A stretch of DNA of 64,000 bases from Dugong dugon (GCA_030035585.1 CM057464.1:74508919-74572918), one strand, 5' to 3'. Numbered from the stretch's first letter, positions 11,860 to 21,499 are shown. Made by a program: numbers and translations. The notes: a model not told the origin generated them from the letters alone.

Positions 11860-12035
11860 GTTTTTCATTAATTAATTCAGTCATTCAATAAAGACTTTAT
11901 TGCTTCACCATAAGTTAGACATTTAAATTGCTACTGGGAATACAATCTGTTAGAAAAAAGTATCCCTACTCTTATGGAAGTAACAGTCTAAGGAAGAAGA
12001 AAACATTAAACAACTGACCACATGTAAAAAGATGA
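11860..12035 (-). repeat. L2 LINE fragment (antisense)
   Basis: On the + strand 'cattcaataaagactttatt', 'tgggaatacaatctgttaga', 'ctactcttatggaagtaaca' and 'taaagtggaag' follow the order of the reverse complement of the L2 3' end. Diverged. Confidence 0.6.
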
Positions 12036-12154
12036 TAAAGTGGAAGATTTGACCAACATCTTAAAATGGCAGTTATCCAGACATAAAAGAGAGGTGCTAG
12101 ATAAACATAACAATTTTCAAAGGGGGTTTATAAAAACCAAGCCCCTAACCTCAA

Positions 12155-12173
12155 GAGTAAAAGGAAGTCAAAA
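12155..12173 (+). repeat. Left target-site duplication of the L1
   Basis: GAGTAAAAGGAAGTCAAAA matches 20821-20839 at 18 of 19 positions. This sets both ends of the L1 insertion. The complementary-strand nick would be CTCTT/GA or nearby, an imperfect match to the usual L1 TTTT/AA. Confidence 0.9.
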
Positions 12174-12178
12174 ATGGC
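12171..12178 (+). promoter_or_regulatory. YY1-like motif at the L1 5' boundary
   Basis: AAAATGGC lies at the junction of duplication and element. It resembles the YY1 site (AAnATGGC) near +10 of human L1 that sets the transcription start. Only 8 bases match, so function is inference. Confidence 0.4.
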
Positions 12179-12391
12179 GCTCTAGGCAGAAGCACCACAC
12201 CGTCCCTCCACAGCAAAGATCCGAAAAACTAAGCCAAACAGAGAATATAACAATCCTGAAACCCTAAAACATCAAATGAAGAGATAAAGAACTCAGCCAA
12301 TCACCAAATGGAGTGAGAAAACTGACAGAGAATGGAGAGTGAGGAGAGATTCATGCAGAGGTCCCCTACCAGCTAACGCAGCGCAGATCCA

Positions 12392-12398
12392 CCATCTT
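12392..12398 (-). promoter_or_regulatory. YY1-like motif CCATCTT (first of four)
   Basis: CCATCTT (AAGATGG on the minus strand) lies in the part of the 5' region upstream of the full monomers. The antisense ATG here reaches a stop after about nine codons, unlike the three downstream motifs. Confidence 0.45.
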
Positions 12399-12477
12399 GA
12401 ACTCCTATCGGAGACCAGCAAATGGGGGTACGAGAAAGCAGCTTCACGGAGCTTCCAGCGGGAGACAAAACAGCCGG

Positions 12478-12729
12478 TCATTTGCGGTGTGCGCTTTCCC
12501 ACCCCCCACCCCTCTTTGCCCTGGCTCGGCCTCCTCTGCTTCCCGCGGCCACAGTCTCTTGACTGGGAAGCGCCAGCTGCTTGGATTCCACACACCCAAG
12601 CGGGCAGCTCTCTGGGTGCCATTTGTTGGCTGCTGGCGTTGCTTTTTTTTTTTCTGGTTCTTTTGATTTCTCATTTTCCTCTCGCCACCTCCCCCTCCTT
12701 TTGCTCGCATGCCTGGCTCCAAGCGCCAT
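12478..12729 (-). CDS. Candidate antisense ORF in L1 monomer 1 (83 codons)
   Basis: The frame starts at the ATG inside the YY1-like motif. It opens 'MALGARHASKRRGRWREENE', runs through 'ATPAANKWHPESCPLGCVES' and closes at 12478. The reading frame is also open upstream to 12900. The peptide is rich in lysine and arginine, with no recognised domain. Its counterparts in monomers 2 and 3 share the residue pattern. It resembles primate L1 ORF0 only in position and strand. GC-rich composition lowers stop density, so chance is a live alternative. Confidence 0.25.
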   Translation of the reverse strand: MALGARHASKRRGRWREENEKSKEPEKKKATPAANKWHPESCPLGCVESKQLALPSQETVAAGSRGGRARAKRGGGWESAHRK

Positions 12730-13027
12730 CTTTGCGTCTTCCTGAGGGGCTGCGGGGCTCCATTCGAGTGTGCAGCTGCTTCCCGGTTTGGGCTGCTGCG
12801 CTGGTGGGATCCCGGGGCTTTTGTTCGTTTGTTCTTCTGCTTCCCGCGGCCACGGTCTCTTGACCAGGAGGAGCCGGCTGCTTGGATTCCACACACCCAA
12901 GAGGGTGGCTCTCTGAGTGCCATTTGTTGGCTGCTACTGTTGCTTTTTTTTCTGCTTCTTTTGATTTCTCACTTGCCTCTCGCCACCTACCCCTCCTTTC
13001 ACTCAAGTGCCTGGCTGCATGCGCCAT
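12671..13027 (-). CDS. Candidate antisense ORF in L1 monomer 2 (118 codons)
   Basis: It starts at the YY1-embedded ATG with 'MAHAARHLSERRGRWREASE', passes 'VAANKWHSESHPLGCVESKQ' and continues into monomer 1 sequence in a different frame from the first candidate, ending at 12671. A and G occupy the Kozak -3 and +4 positions. It is basic and hydrophilic, with no membrane segment or known motif. The frame extends upstream to 13093, so the start is a choice based on context and on recurrence of the same start in all three monomers. Confidence 0.25.
   Translation of the reverse strand: MAHAARHLSERRGRWREASEKSKEAEKKATVAANKWHSESHPLGCVESKQPAPPGQETVAAGSRRTNEQKPRDPTSAAAQTGKQLHTRMEPRSPSGRRKDGAWSQACEQKEGEVARGK
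12726..12732 (-). promoter_or_regulatory. YY1-like motif in monomer 1
   Basis: CCATCTT within GCGCCATCTTTGCG. On the minus strand it reads AAAGATGGCG, with the ATG at 12729-12727 in strong Kozak context (A at -3, G at +4). Confidence 0.5.
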
Positions 13028-13295
13028 CTTTACCTCTTCCTGAGAGGCTCCAAAGCGCTCGCAATTTGTGATATACGCTTTCCCACTCTCCACCCTTCTT
13101 CACCCACACTTGGCCACCTCTGCTTCCTGCAGACACAGTCTCTTGTCCGGAAAAACCAGCACACAATGGCTGGCTCTCTGAGTGCCATTTGTTGGCTGCT
13201 GGTGTTGCTTTTCTTTTTCCTGCTTCTTTGGATTTCTTGCTTGCATCTCTCCGCCTCTCCCTCCTTTCACTCGAGTGCCTGGCTCTGTACGCCAT
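12999..13295 (-). CDS. Candidate antisense ORF in L1 monomer 3 (98 codons)
   Basis: It starts at the YY1-embedded ATG with 'MAYRARHSSERRERRRDASK' and passes 'TPAANKWHSESQPL'. Its last 29 positions overlap monomer 2's motif, and it stops at 12999. The frame is open upstream to 13478. It shares ARH.S.RR..R, KSKE and AANKWH.ES.PL with the other two. Function is unknown. Confidence 0.25.
   Translation of the reverse strand: MAYRARHSSERRERRRDASKKSKEAGKRKATPAANKWHSESQPLCAGFSGQETVSAGSRGGQVWVKKGGEWESVYHKLRALWSLSGRGKDGACSQALE
13024..13030 (-). promoter_or_regulatory. YY1-like motif in monomer 2
   Basis: CCATCTT within GCGCCATCTTTACC, 298 bp downstream of the monomer 1 copy. The minus-strand ATG is at 13027-13025. 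Confidence 0.5.
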
Positions 13296-13298
13296 CTT
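13292..13298 (-). promoter_or_regulatory. YY1-like motif in monomer 3
   Basis: CCATCTT within ACGCCATCTTTGCT, 268 bp downstream of the monomer 2 copy. The minus-strand ATG is at 13295-13293. Confidence 0.5.
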
Positions 13299-13400
13299 TG
13301 CTTTTTCCTGAGGGGCTGCAGAGATCCATTCAAGTGTGGAGCTGCTTCCCGGTCTGGGATACCACACTGGTGGGATCCCAGGGCTTTTGTTTGTTTGTTC

Positions 13401-14361
13401 GTTTTGAATAGTTTGTTTGTTTTCTTTTCCTTTTCTTGAGTTGGGAGCCCTTTCTGACCAGGCGGAGCTGCGTGGCAAGGAACTCCTCTTCGGCTTCCAC
13501 AGACATGCGGAGGGATCCCTGAGGACATTTCTTTTATCGTTGTTGTTTTTTTTTTCCTGTTTTTTTGGAGGCCTTTCTTGTTCTATTTTTTTTTGTTGTT
13601 GTTTTCTTTTCTTTTCCCTCTTCTTCCCTTTTTATCTTTCTTCATTGCTCAGTTTCTCCTCTCTATATATATTCCTTCTCTTTCTGATCCCTGAATACAA
13701 GGCATTGTATGCCTCTGCGCCTTCTGGCCAGGCAGTGCTGCGACACCTGAGAGCGACTTCCCCAGACCTCATAGCTGCATCGGTGGGATCCCTGGGAACT
13801 TTGCAGGTCTTTAACCTTTCTGATTTTTATTTGTTCATTCTTTTCTTCCTCTTCCCCTTTCTCTTTTTCTCCATTTCATAGTCTCTCATCTCTCCATTAC
13901 AAAGGCAAGCTCCCCTAGCATTCTTTTTTGTTTGTTTCTATGTTTTTTGGCTCCTGTTCCTCTCTCCTCTCTCCCATATCCACCTTAGCTCCACACATAA
14001 CCATCTCCCCGCTGCATCCTGCCTACCTTCACTGTGCACTTCACATCATACCACCAAGCAGTGCAGGCACGGCCTACTGGAACCTGCCCAGCACTGATTA
14101 CAAACCCGCCCTGGTGGTTGTAGTGAGTGCCACAAACAACCCCTCCCAGTGACTCCTCTAGAGCTAGACCTGCCCTGCTGTACCATATCTGAGTGACTGA
14201 ACCTGCCAGTTGGAGAAGGAGGTGAAAAGTATTGAGCGCACAGACGAGCAAACAAAAAAGAGCACGCAGTCCGCCTGCTCAGACATAGTCAAATTCTTTT
14301 TTTAAAAAAAGGGACGAAACAAACAAATCTACAATCAATAAACGAGAGAAATAACTGCTGA
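13401..14361 (+). other. L1 5' region, polypyrimidine stretch and ORF1 leader
   Basis: From about 13510 to 13960 the + strand is almost all T and C with many T-runs. It produces a spurious hydrophobic reading frame at 13417-13881. From 13980 the composition becomes mixed, with 'gtgactgaacctgccagttg' and an A-rich leader just before the ORF1 start at 14362. No separate gene is supported. Confidence 0.7.
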
Positions 14362-15370
14362 ATGCCTCAAAAACAGCAGACAATATCAAAGCATTTACAA
14401 AAACAAGACAGGATGGTTCCAGTAGGCGTCCAAATTAAAACACCAGATGGCTCTCCTGTGGAAGAAAATGCACTAGAATTACCTGATAGGGAATTCACAT
14501 CTCTAATACTCGGAATTTTCCAAGAACTGAGGCAAAAATCTGAAAAACATGAGGAAAAAATAGACAAATTCATGGAAAATACAGACAAAAAATTGGATGA
14601 ATTCAGGAAGATGATGCAGGAACAAAATGCCAAAATAAATTCACAACTAGAAATTATACAAAAACAACAATTAGAAATCCAAAAGATAAACAACAAGATT
14701 TCAGAAACGGATGCTGTTATAGAAGGGCTGAGAAGCAGATTTGAAACCGTGGAAGACAGGATCAGTGGCACTGAAGACAAACACTTGGATACAACTCTGT
14801 TTCAGGAAAACTCAGAAAAAGAACGAATTAAAATGAAGAGACCCTGAGAGTTATGTGGAACACAATTGAAAGCAAAAATTTACGAGTGATTGGCATTCCA
14901 GAACAGGGGGAGAAAACAGAAAACACAGAGAGGATCATTGAAGAACTGCTGACAGAAAACTTCCCCAATATCATGAAAGATGAAAAGTTGGCCATCCAAG
15001 AAGCTCAATGAACCCCAAGCAGAAGAGACACCAAAAGAAAATCACCAAGGCATATCATATTCACACTCCCCAAAACCAAAGACAAACAAAGAATCCTGAG
15101 AGCAGCTCGTGAAAACAAAAAGTCACATACAGAGGAGAAACAATAAGACTAAGCTCAGATTATTTGGCAGAAACCATGCAGGCAAGAAGGCAATGGGATG
15201 ACACATATAAAATCTTGAAAGAAAAAAATTGTCAGCCAAGAATAATACATCCTGCAAAACTCTCGTTCAAATTTGATGGTGAAATTAGGTAATTTCCAGA
15301 TAAACAGAAACTAAGGGAATATGTAAAAGTCAAACAAAAGTTACAAGAATTATTAAAGGGAGTTCTTTGA
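14362..15370 (+). pseudogene. L1 ORF1 remnant (RNA-binding coiled-coil protein)
   Basis: ORF1p is a trimeric RNA-binding chaperone that coats L1 RNA. The first 161 codons are open from the ATG at 14362, starting 'MPQKQQTISKHLQ'. A long coiled coil is rich in K, E, Q and I from about residue 45 to 150. A shift near 14825 moves the frame, and the RRM-like part continues as 'NLRVIGIPEQGEKTENTE' (14877 on). A TGA at 15009 stands where related L1s have arginine, a likely CpG decay. The C-terminal part 'ILHPAKLSFKFDGEI' style region and the final 'LLKGVL' before TGA at 15368 are recognisable. Not translatable intact. Confidence 0.9.
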
Positions 15371-15831
15371 TCTGAGGACAAACAGCTTCAGCCCACAGGG
15401 AGATCCTAGGATGCAGGATCGTACGAGCCAGATACCAATCTAAGAAATGAACTCTTGAGGACATCCAAAACCAAAAGAAATAAAACAGGGAATCAGAGAA
15501 GTCAATCGATGGATGACAACAACATCAAAACAATGAAAGAGGGAATAAACGGCATAGGTATAGAACCTTCTAACGGAGAGGAAGGCAAGGTGATACCAAG
15601 TAATGGCAGGCTGCTTCAAACTTAGAAAGATAAGGGTAAAATTCATGGTAACCACAAAGAAGGTTAACAAACCAACTCATAAAAATAAAGATGAAAAACA
15701 TAAAGTCTCAGCAAAATCAAAACCTACAAAAACAAAAGAAATGAAAAAAAACACAAAGAAAAGTAACTCAGCAAAAGAGAGTAAGAAGAGCAAAGAAAAC
15801 TTCAGCACCACAAAAAAAAAAGTGCTACAAA
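15371..15831 (+). other. L1 inter-ORF spacer
   Basis: 460 bp separate ORF1 from ORF2, much longer than the 63 bp of human L1. The second half is extremely A-rich and carries a lysine-rich open frame (separate entry). Confidence 0.8.
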
Positions 15832-15971
15832 ATGTCAGCAACAAACTCACATCTATCAATAATTACACTGAATGTAAATGGACTCAATGCACCCATAAAG
15901 AGACGGAGAGACACAGAATGGATAAGAAAACAGGATCCATCAATATGCTGTCTACAAGAGACACACCTTAG
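15603..15971 (+). CDS. Lysine-rich 122-codon frame in the L1 spacer, overlapping ORF2
   Basis: The frame begins 'MAGCFKLRKIRVKFMVTTKK', is dominated by K, S, T and N, and overlaps the first 140 bases of ORF2 in another frame. No domain is recognised. The composition follows from the A-rich sense strand, so a chance open frame is likely. It is listed because its length and position between the two ORFs are unusual. Confidence 0.15.
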   Translation: MAGCFKLRKIRVKFMVTTKKVNKPTHKNKDEKHKVSAKSKPTKTKEMKKNTKKSNSAKESKKSKENFSTTKKKVLQNVSNKLTSINNYTECKWTQCTHKETERHRMDKKTGSINMLSTRDTP

Positions 15972-18900
15972 AAACAAAGATGTGAATTTATTAAAAGTCA
16001 AAGGTTGGAAAAAAATATATCAAGCTAACAACTACCAAAAAAGAGCAGGAGTGGCAATTCTAATCTCAGATAAAATAGACTTTAAAACAAAATCTACCAT
16101 AAAAGACAAAGAAGGACACTATATAATGATTAAGGGGACGATCCATCATGAAGACATAACCATAATAAACATCTACGCACCCAATGACAGGGCTCCAAAA
16201 TACATAAAAGAAACTCTAACAACACTGAAAAGAGAAATTGACAGTTCCACAATAATAGTAGGAGACTTCAACACACCACTCTCAGTAAAGGACACAACAA
16301 CTAAGAAGAAACTCAGCAAAGATACAGAAGACCTAAAGGGCACAGTCAGCCAACTTGACCTCACAGACATATATAGAACACTCCATCCAACTGCTGCAAA
16401 GTACACATTCTTTTCCAATGCACAGGGAACATTCTCCAGAATAGACGACATCTTAGGCCACAGAGCAATCCTCAACAAGATCCAAAACGTTGAGATAATT
16501 CAAAGTATCTTCTCTGACCTGAATGCCATCAAGGTAGAAATTAACACTAGAAAGAGCAAGGAAAAAAATCAACTACATGGAAACTGAATAATACCCTGCT
16601 TACACATCAGTGGGTAATAGAAGAAATCAGAGAGGGAATCAAAAAATTCCTAGAATCAAATGAGAATGAAAACACATCATACCAAAACCTTTGGGACACG
16701 GCAAAGGCAGTCCTCAGAGGACAATTTACAGCAATAGATGCACACATCAAAAAAGAAGGGACAAAATCACAACATTAACTACACAACTCAAACAAACAGA
16801 AAGAGAATGGCAGAAAAAGCACACAGCTACTGGAAGAAAGGAAACAGTAAAGATCAGAGCAGAAATAAATGAAATAGAGAACAGAAAAACAATAGATAGA
16901 ATCAACAAAAGCAAAAGTAGGTTCTTTGAAAGAATCAACAAAATCGACAAACCACTGGCCAGACTGACAAAAGAAAAACAGGAGAGGACACAAATAACCC
17001 AAATACGAAATGAAATTGGGGACATTACAACAGACTCAACTGAAATAAAAAGGATTATAACAGAATATTATGAAAAACTTTACTCCCACAAATTTGAAAA
17101 CCTAGAGGAAATGGATACATTTCTAGGAACACAAGGCCCACCCAAACTACAACAAAGTGATTTCGAAAATCTGAACAGACCCATAACAAGAGAAGAGATT
17201 GAAAAGGTAATAAAAAAATCCTAACCAAAAAAAGCCCTGGCCCAGATGGCTTCACTGGAGAATTCTACAAAACATTTACAGAATAGCTTGTACCAGTTCT
17301 ACTCAAGCTATTTCAGAGCATAGAAGAGGAAGCAACACTTCCAAATTCATTCTATGAAGCCAGCATAACGCTGATACCAAAACCAGGCAAAGATGTCACA
17401 AAAAAAGAAAATTACAGACCAATATCTCTCATGAATATAGATGCAAAAATTCTGAACAGAATTCTAGACAATAGAATTCAGCATCATATCAAAAAATAAT
17501 ACACCACGACCAAGTAGGATTCATACCAGTTATGCAAGGATGGTTCAACCTTAGAAAATCAATCAACGTAATCCACCACATAAATAAAAGGAAAGAAAAG
17601 AAACTCATGATCATCTCAATTGACGCAGAAAAGGCATTTGACAAAGTCCAACACCCATTCCAGATAAAAACTCTCAATCAAATAGGTATAGAAGGGAAAT
17701 TTCTCAACATAATAAAGGGCATCTATGCAAAACCAACGGCCAACATCATTCTTAATGGAGAGAGGCTGAAAACATTCCCCTTGAAAACAGGAACAAGACA
17801 AGAATGCCCTTTATCACCACTCCTATTTAACATTGTGCTGGAAGTTCTAGCTAGAGCAATAAGGCAAGAAAAAGAAATAAAGGGCATCTAAATTGGTAAT
17901 GAAGAAGTTAAACTCTCCCTGTTTGCAGATGATATGATACTATACACAGAAAACCCTAAACACTCCACGAAAACTCTACTGGAACTAATAGAAAGATTAG
18001 GCAGAGTAGCAGGATACAAGATAACCATTCAAAAATCAGTTGGATTCCTATACAGCAGTAAGGAGAACAATGAAAAGGAAATCAGGAAAACAATACCATT
18101 TTCAATAGCCCTTAAAAAGATAAAATAGTTAGGAATAAATCTGACCAGGGATGTAAAAGACCTATCCAAAGAAAACTACAAAACACTACTGCAAGAAACC
18201 CAAAGGGATCTACATAAATGGAAAAACATACCATGCTCATGGATAAGCAGACTCAACATTGTGAAAATGGCAATTCTACCCAAAACAATTTACAAATACA
18301 ATGCAATCCCGATCCAAATACCAACAACATTCTTCAAAGGGATGGAAAAACTAATCATTAGCTTTATATGGAAAGGGAAGAAGTCCTGAATAAGCAGAGC
18401 ACTACTGAAGAAGAAGAATAAAGTTGGAGGACTCACACTACCTGACTTGAGAACCTATTATACAGCCACCATGGTCAAAACAGCCTGGTACTGGTACAAC
18501 GACAGATACATTGACCAATGGAACAGAATTGAGAACCCAGATGTAAATCCATCCACCTACAGTCACCTGATCTTCGACAAGGGCCCAATGTCCATCAAAT
18601 GGGGAAAAGACAGTCTTTTTAACAAACGGTGCTGGCAAAACTGGATAGCCATTTGCAAAAAAATGAAACAGGACCCATACCTCACATCGTATACAAAAAC
18701 TACTTCAAAATGGATCAAAGACCTGAATATAAAGCCTAAAACTATAAAGTTCATAGAAGAAAAAATAGGACCAACACTTCAGGCCTTAATACCTGGCATT
18801 AACAGGATACAAACCATAACCATCAATGCACAAAACCCAACAGATAAGCTAGATAACTGGGATCTTCTAAAAATTAAACACCTATGCTCTTCAAATGCCT

Positions 18901-19649
18901 TCACCAAAAGAGTAAGAAGAGAACCTATAGACTGGGAAAAAATTTTTGGACAGTACAAGTCAGACAAAGGTTTAATCTCCATAATCTAGAAGAAAATCCA
19001 ACACCTCTGCAACAAAAAGACAAATAATCCTATTTAAAAATGGGCAAAGGAAATGAACAGACACTTCACCAAAAAAGACATTCAAATGGCCAACAAACAC
19101 ATGAGGAAATGCTCGAGATCACTAGCCACTGGAGAAATGCAAATTAAAACCACAATGAGATACCATCTCCCCCAGGCATTACTGGCACGAATCAAAAACA
19201 CTGGAAATAACAAATGTTGGAGGGGCTGCGGGGAGATGGGAACTCTTATGCACTGCTGGTGGGAATGCAAAATGATACAACCATTTTGGAAAATGATATG
19301 GCGGTTCCTCAGAAAGCTAGAAATAGACATACCTTTCGATCCAGCAATCCCACTCCTAGGAATATATTCTAGAGAAATAAGGGTCATCACTCGAATAGAC
19401 ATATGCACACCTAGGTTCACGGCAGCATTGTTCACAATAGCAAAACGATGGAAACAACCTAGATGCCCATCAACAGATGAATGGATACACAAACTATGGT
19501 ACATACACACAATGGAGTACTATGCAACGAGAAAGAACAACAATGAATCTGTGAACCATCTCATAACATGGATGAGACTGGAGGACATTATGCTGAGTGA
19601 AATAAGTCAATCACTAAAGGACAAGTATTGTATGCGAGCTCTATTGTAA
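15832..19649 (+). pseudogene. L1 ORF2 remnant (endonuclease, reverse transcriptase, Cys-rich C terminus)
   Basis: ORF2p nicks target DNA and reverse-transcribes L1 RNA. The endonuclease (15832-16587) shows 'LNVNGLNAPIKR', 'QETHL', 'IINIYAPN', 'GDFNTPLS' and 'SRIDDI'. The catalytic SDH histidine reads leucine (SDLNAIK, about 16515-16535). The reverse transcriptase follows in pieces: '[17 protein letters not shown]' (17410 on), '[15 protein letters not shown]' (17617 on), '[17 protein letters not shown]' (17791 on) and 'FADDMILYTENP' (17922 on). The C-terminal cysteine motif [18 protein letters not shown] lies near 19217-19270. Stops at 16585, 17222, 17285, 17497, 17889, 18126, 18388 and others, plus frameshifts, inactivate it. 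Confidence 0.95.
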
Positions 19650-20453
19650 AAACCCATGAAAAAGTTCACACACAAAATGTAACAATCTTTGTTGGTTACC
19701 AGGGATGGCAGTGGGGGGGGGGGGAATACTAAATAGGCAATAGATAAGTGGTATCTTGGGTGAAGGGTGAGACAGTACACAATGCAGGGGAAACTAGCAC
19801 AGCCTGTACAAGGAAAGGTCATGGAACCCCATAGACACATCCAAACTCCCTGAGGGACTGAATTGCTGGGCGGAGGGATCTGGGGACCATGTTCTCAGGG
19901 AACATCTAGCTCAATTGGCATGACACAGCTTATAAAGACAATGCTCTACATTCTACCTTGGTGAGTAGCGTCTGGGGTCTTAAAAGCCTGTGTATCTAAG
20001 ATACTCCACTGGTCTCATCCCTTCGGGAGCAAGGGAGAATGAAGAGAACAGTATACAAGGAAAAGATTTGCCCAAAGGACTAATTGTCCACAGCTACCAA
20101 GGCCTCCACCAGACTGAGTCCAGTACAGCTAGATGGTGCCCAGCTACCACCACTGACTGCTCTGACCAGGATCACAAGAGAGGGTTCTAGACAGAGCTGG
20201 AGAAGGATGTAGAGCATAATTCTAACTCACAAAAAAAAAAGACCAGATTTCCTGGCCTAAAGGAGACTGGAGAAACCTCGAGAGTATGGCCCCAGACACC
20301 CTTTTAGTTCAGTGGTGAAGTTACCTCGGAGTTTCACTGTTCAGCATGGGAGTGGACAGCCCCATAAAACCAAATGAGACTAATGAGGTACAGGAGTCCA
20401 GTGACAAGGACCAGAAGGCAGAAGGGGACAAGGAAGCTGATGATAGGGAACAC

Positions 20454-20810
20454 AAGGTTGAGTAAGGATATTGCTGATGTGTTGTGAGATTGTTAACCAT
20501 TGTCATAGGACAACATTTGTAGTAACTGTTAAATGAGAAACTATTTTGTTCTGTAAGCCTTCATCTTAAGTGAGAATAACAGCACAATTGGAAGAGCGTA
20601 GTCAATGTCACTGAACTGTGTATGTAGAAATTTTTGAAATGGTGTATCTTTGCCTATGTGTATTCCCCCCCACCAAAAAAAAAAGGTTGAGAATTTAGAG
20701 GGTTAATATATTGTGGGGTTGTTAACCAATGTCATAAAACAACATGTGTACTACTGTTTCATGAGAAACTATTTGTTCTGTAAGCCTTCACCTGAAGTAC
20801 AATAAAATAA
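20454..20810 (+). repeat. Duplicated ~125-bp L1 3' tail
   Basis: Copy one (20454-20580) and copy two (20685-20810) share 'ttgttaacca.tgtcata', 'atgagaaactat', 'ttgttctgtaagccttca' in order. They are separated by 104 bp that ends in C-runs and an A-run. Only copy two leads into the A-tail. Confidence 0.9.
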
Positions 20811-20820
20811 AATAAAAAAA
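20801..20820 (+). promoter_or_regulatory. L1 polyadenylation signal and A-tail
   Basis: AATAAAATAAAATAAAAAAA: overlapping AATAAA signals run straight into the short tail. Confidence 0.85.
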
Positions 20821-20839
20821 GAGTAAAAAGAAGTCAAAA
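20821..20839 (+). repeat. Right target-site duplication of the L1
   Basis: GAGTAAAAAGAAGTCAAAA differs from 12155-12173 by one base. Confidence 0.9.
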
Positions 20840-21499
20840 GCAGAGAAAAGTGCTAGTATCTTGTGAGCCCCTCCTCCTTTACAGGAGAAAGAATTATCGT
20901 GTGTCTGCCTCTAGCATCAAACTGAATTAGAAGGGCTTCAATGAATTCCCTCAGAGAACTTCATATGTGCACCTCCGAGTCAGGAGCTGCAATAGATGGT
21001 GTCTTGTTCCCATCTAGAAAATGTTAAAGGAAGGAAACAACTGGCTAATGGCTCCAGTGATGGGCAAAGGGAAGCATCTGTGTTCGGATGGGCCTGTATT
21101 CCCAGAGTTCAATAAAGAAAAAGATGCATGAGGGGTTTCCATAGACCAGATGTGAGCTACAGCAGGGGCAGTCAATGTATTCAGTCATGGTAGGGCCTAG
21201 CCCACTAAAGCTACCTAAAGAGTGAAGTAGTTACTGCAGAGAGAAGTTGAAAGCTATCCCTGGATTCCTAGAGCTACAGAAGAAATAAGCCTCAGGTAAG
21301 AGCAAGACCTATATCAAGGAATAGCAGGTGAGAAGTCCTAGTGATGAAGTACAGCACAGAGTCTGAAGAATCCACTTAAGTACTTTACAAAAGAAAGGGG
21401 TCAATGCTGAACATCTGCAGGCCCAGGGGATACAAAGCAAGCACCAGGACAATATGCAAATCAGAAATAATCTGTTCCTCTTACCTCTCCTTCATCCCT
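20840..21499. other. Unique-looking sequence, nothing recognised
   Basis: Mixed composition, no long frame and no repeat family recognised. This is the original 3' flank of the L1 insertion site. Confidence 0.5.

Larger units (their letters stand above)
12480..13400 (+). repeat. Tandem ~300-bp monomers in the L1 5' region
   Basis: The anchor CTGCTTCC(C/T)GC starts at 12536, 12837 and 13120, giving periods of 301 and 283 bp. Each unit repeats 'tgccatttgttggctgct', an oligo-T stretch, 'gcctggct', a CCATCTT motif and 'cctgag(a/g)ggct'. The CGCTTTCCCAC...CC segment is present upstream of units 1 and 3 (12491, 13077) but absent before unit 2. There a GGGCTTTTGTTCGTTTGTTC segment occurs instead, and a similar one follows unit 3 (13380). 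Two sub-unit types therefore alternate. The layout is analogous to the promoter monomers of mouse L1. Promoter activity is inferred. Confidence 0.85.
12174..20820 (+). mobile_element. Near-full-length L1 LINE, 8.6 kb, degenerate ORFs
   Basis: All L1 parts are present in order. The 5' region with tandem monomers spans 12174-14361, ORF1 14362-15370, a lysine-rich spacer 15371-15831, ORF2 15832-19649 and the 3' UTR 19650-20820, closing in AATAAA and an A-tail. Target duplications bound it exactly. The 8.6-kb length exceeds the roughly 6 kb of human L1 through a long 5' region and a 1.2-kb 3' UTR. Frameshifts and stops in both ORFs make it immobile now. Recognisable duplications and clear ORF homology argue for a moderately young, lineage-specific insertion. 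Confidence 0.95.
19650..20820 (+). other. L1 3' UTR
   Basis: It contains a run of 12 G at 19713-19724, the guanine tract typical of L1 3' UTRs. 'gtctggggtcttaaaagcct' follows, and related sequence recurs inverted in the minus-strand L1 at 40351-41538. The end holds two copies of a ~125-bp tail (20454-20580 and 20685-20810). Confidence 0.85.

Noticed and set aside
12339-13439. Several + strand frames of 85-174 codons in the L1 5' region
   Set aside because: They share the GC-rich monomers with the antisense frames, but their starts do not recur at the same place in each monomer.
13417-13881. 154-codon hydrophobic + strand frame
   Set aside because: It lies in a T/C-rich stretch of the L1 5' region, so F, L and S codons dominate by composition.
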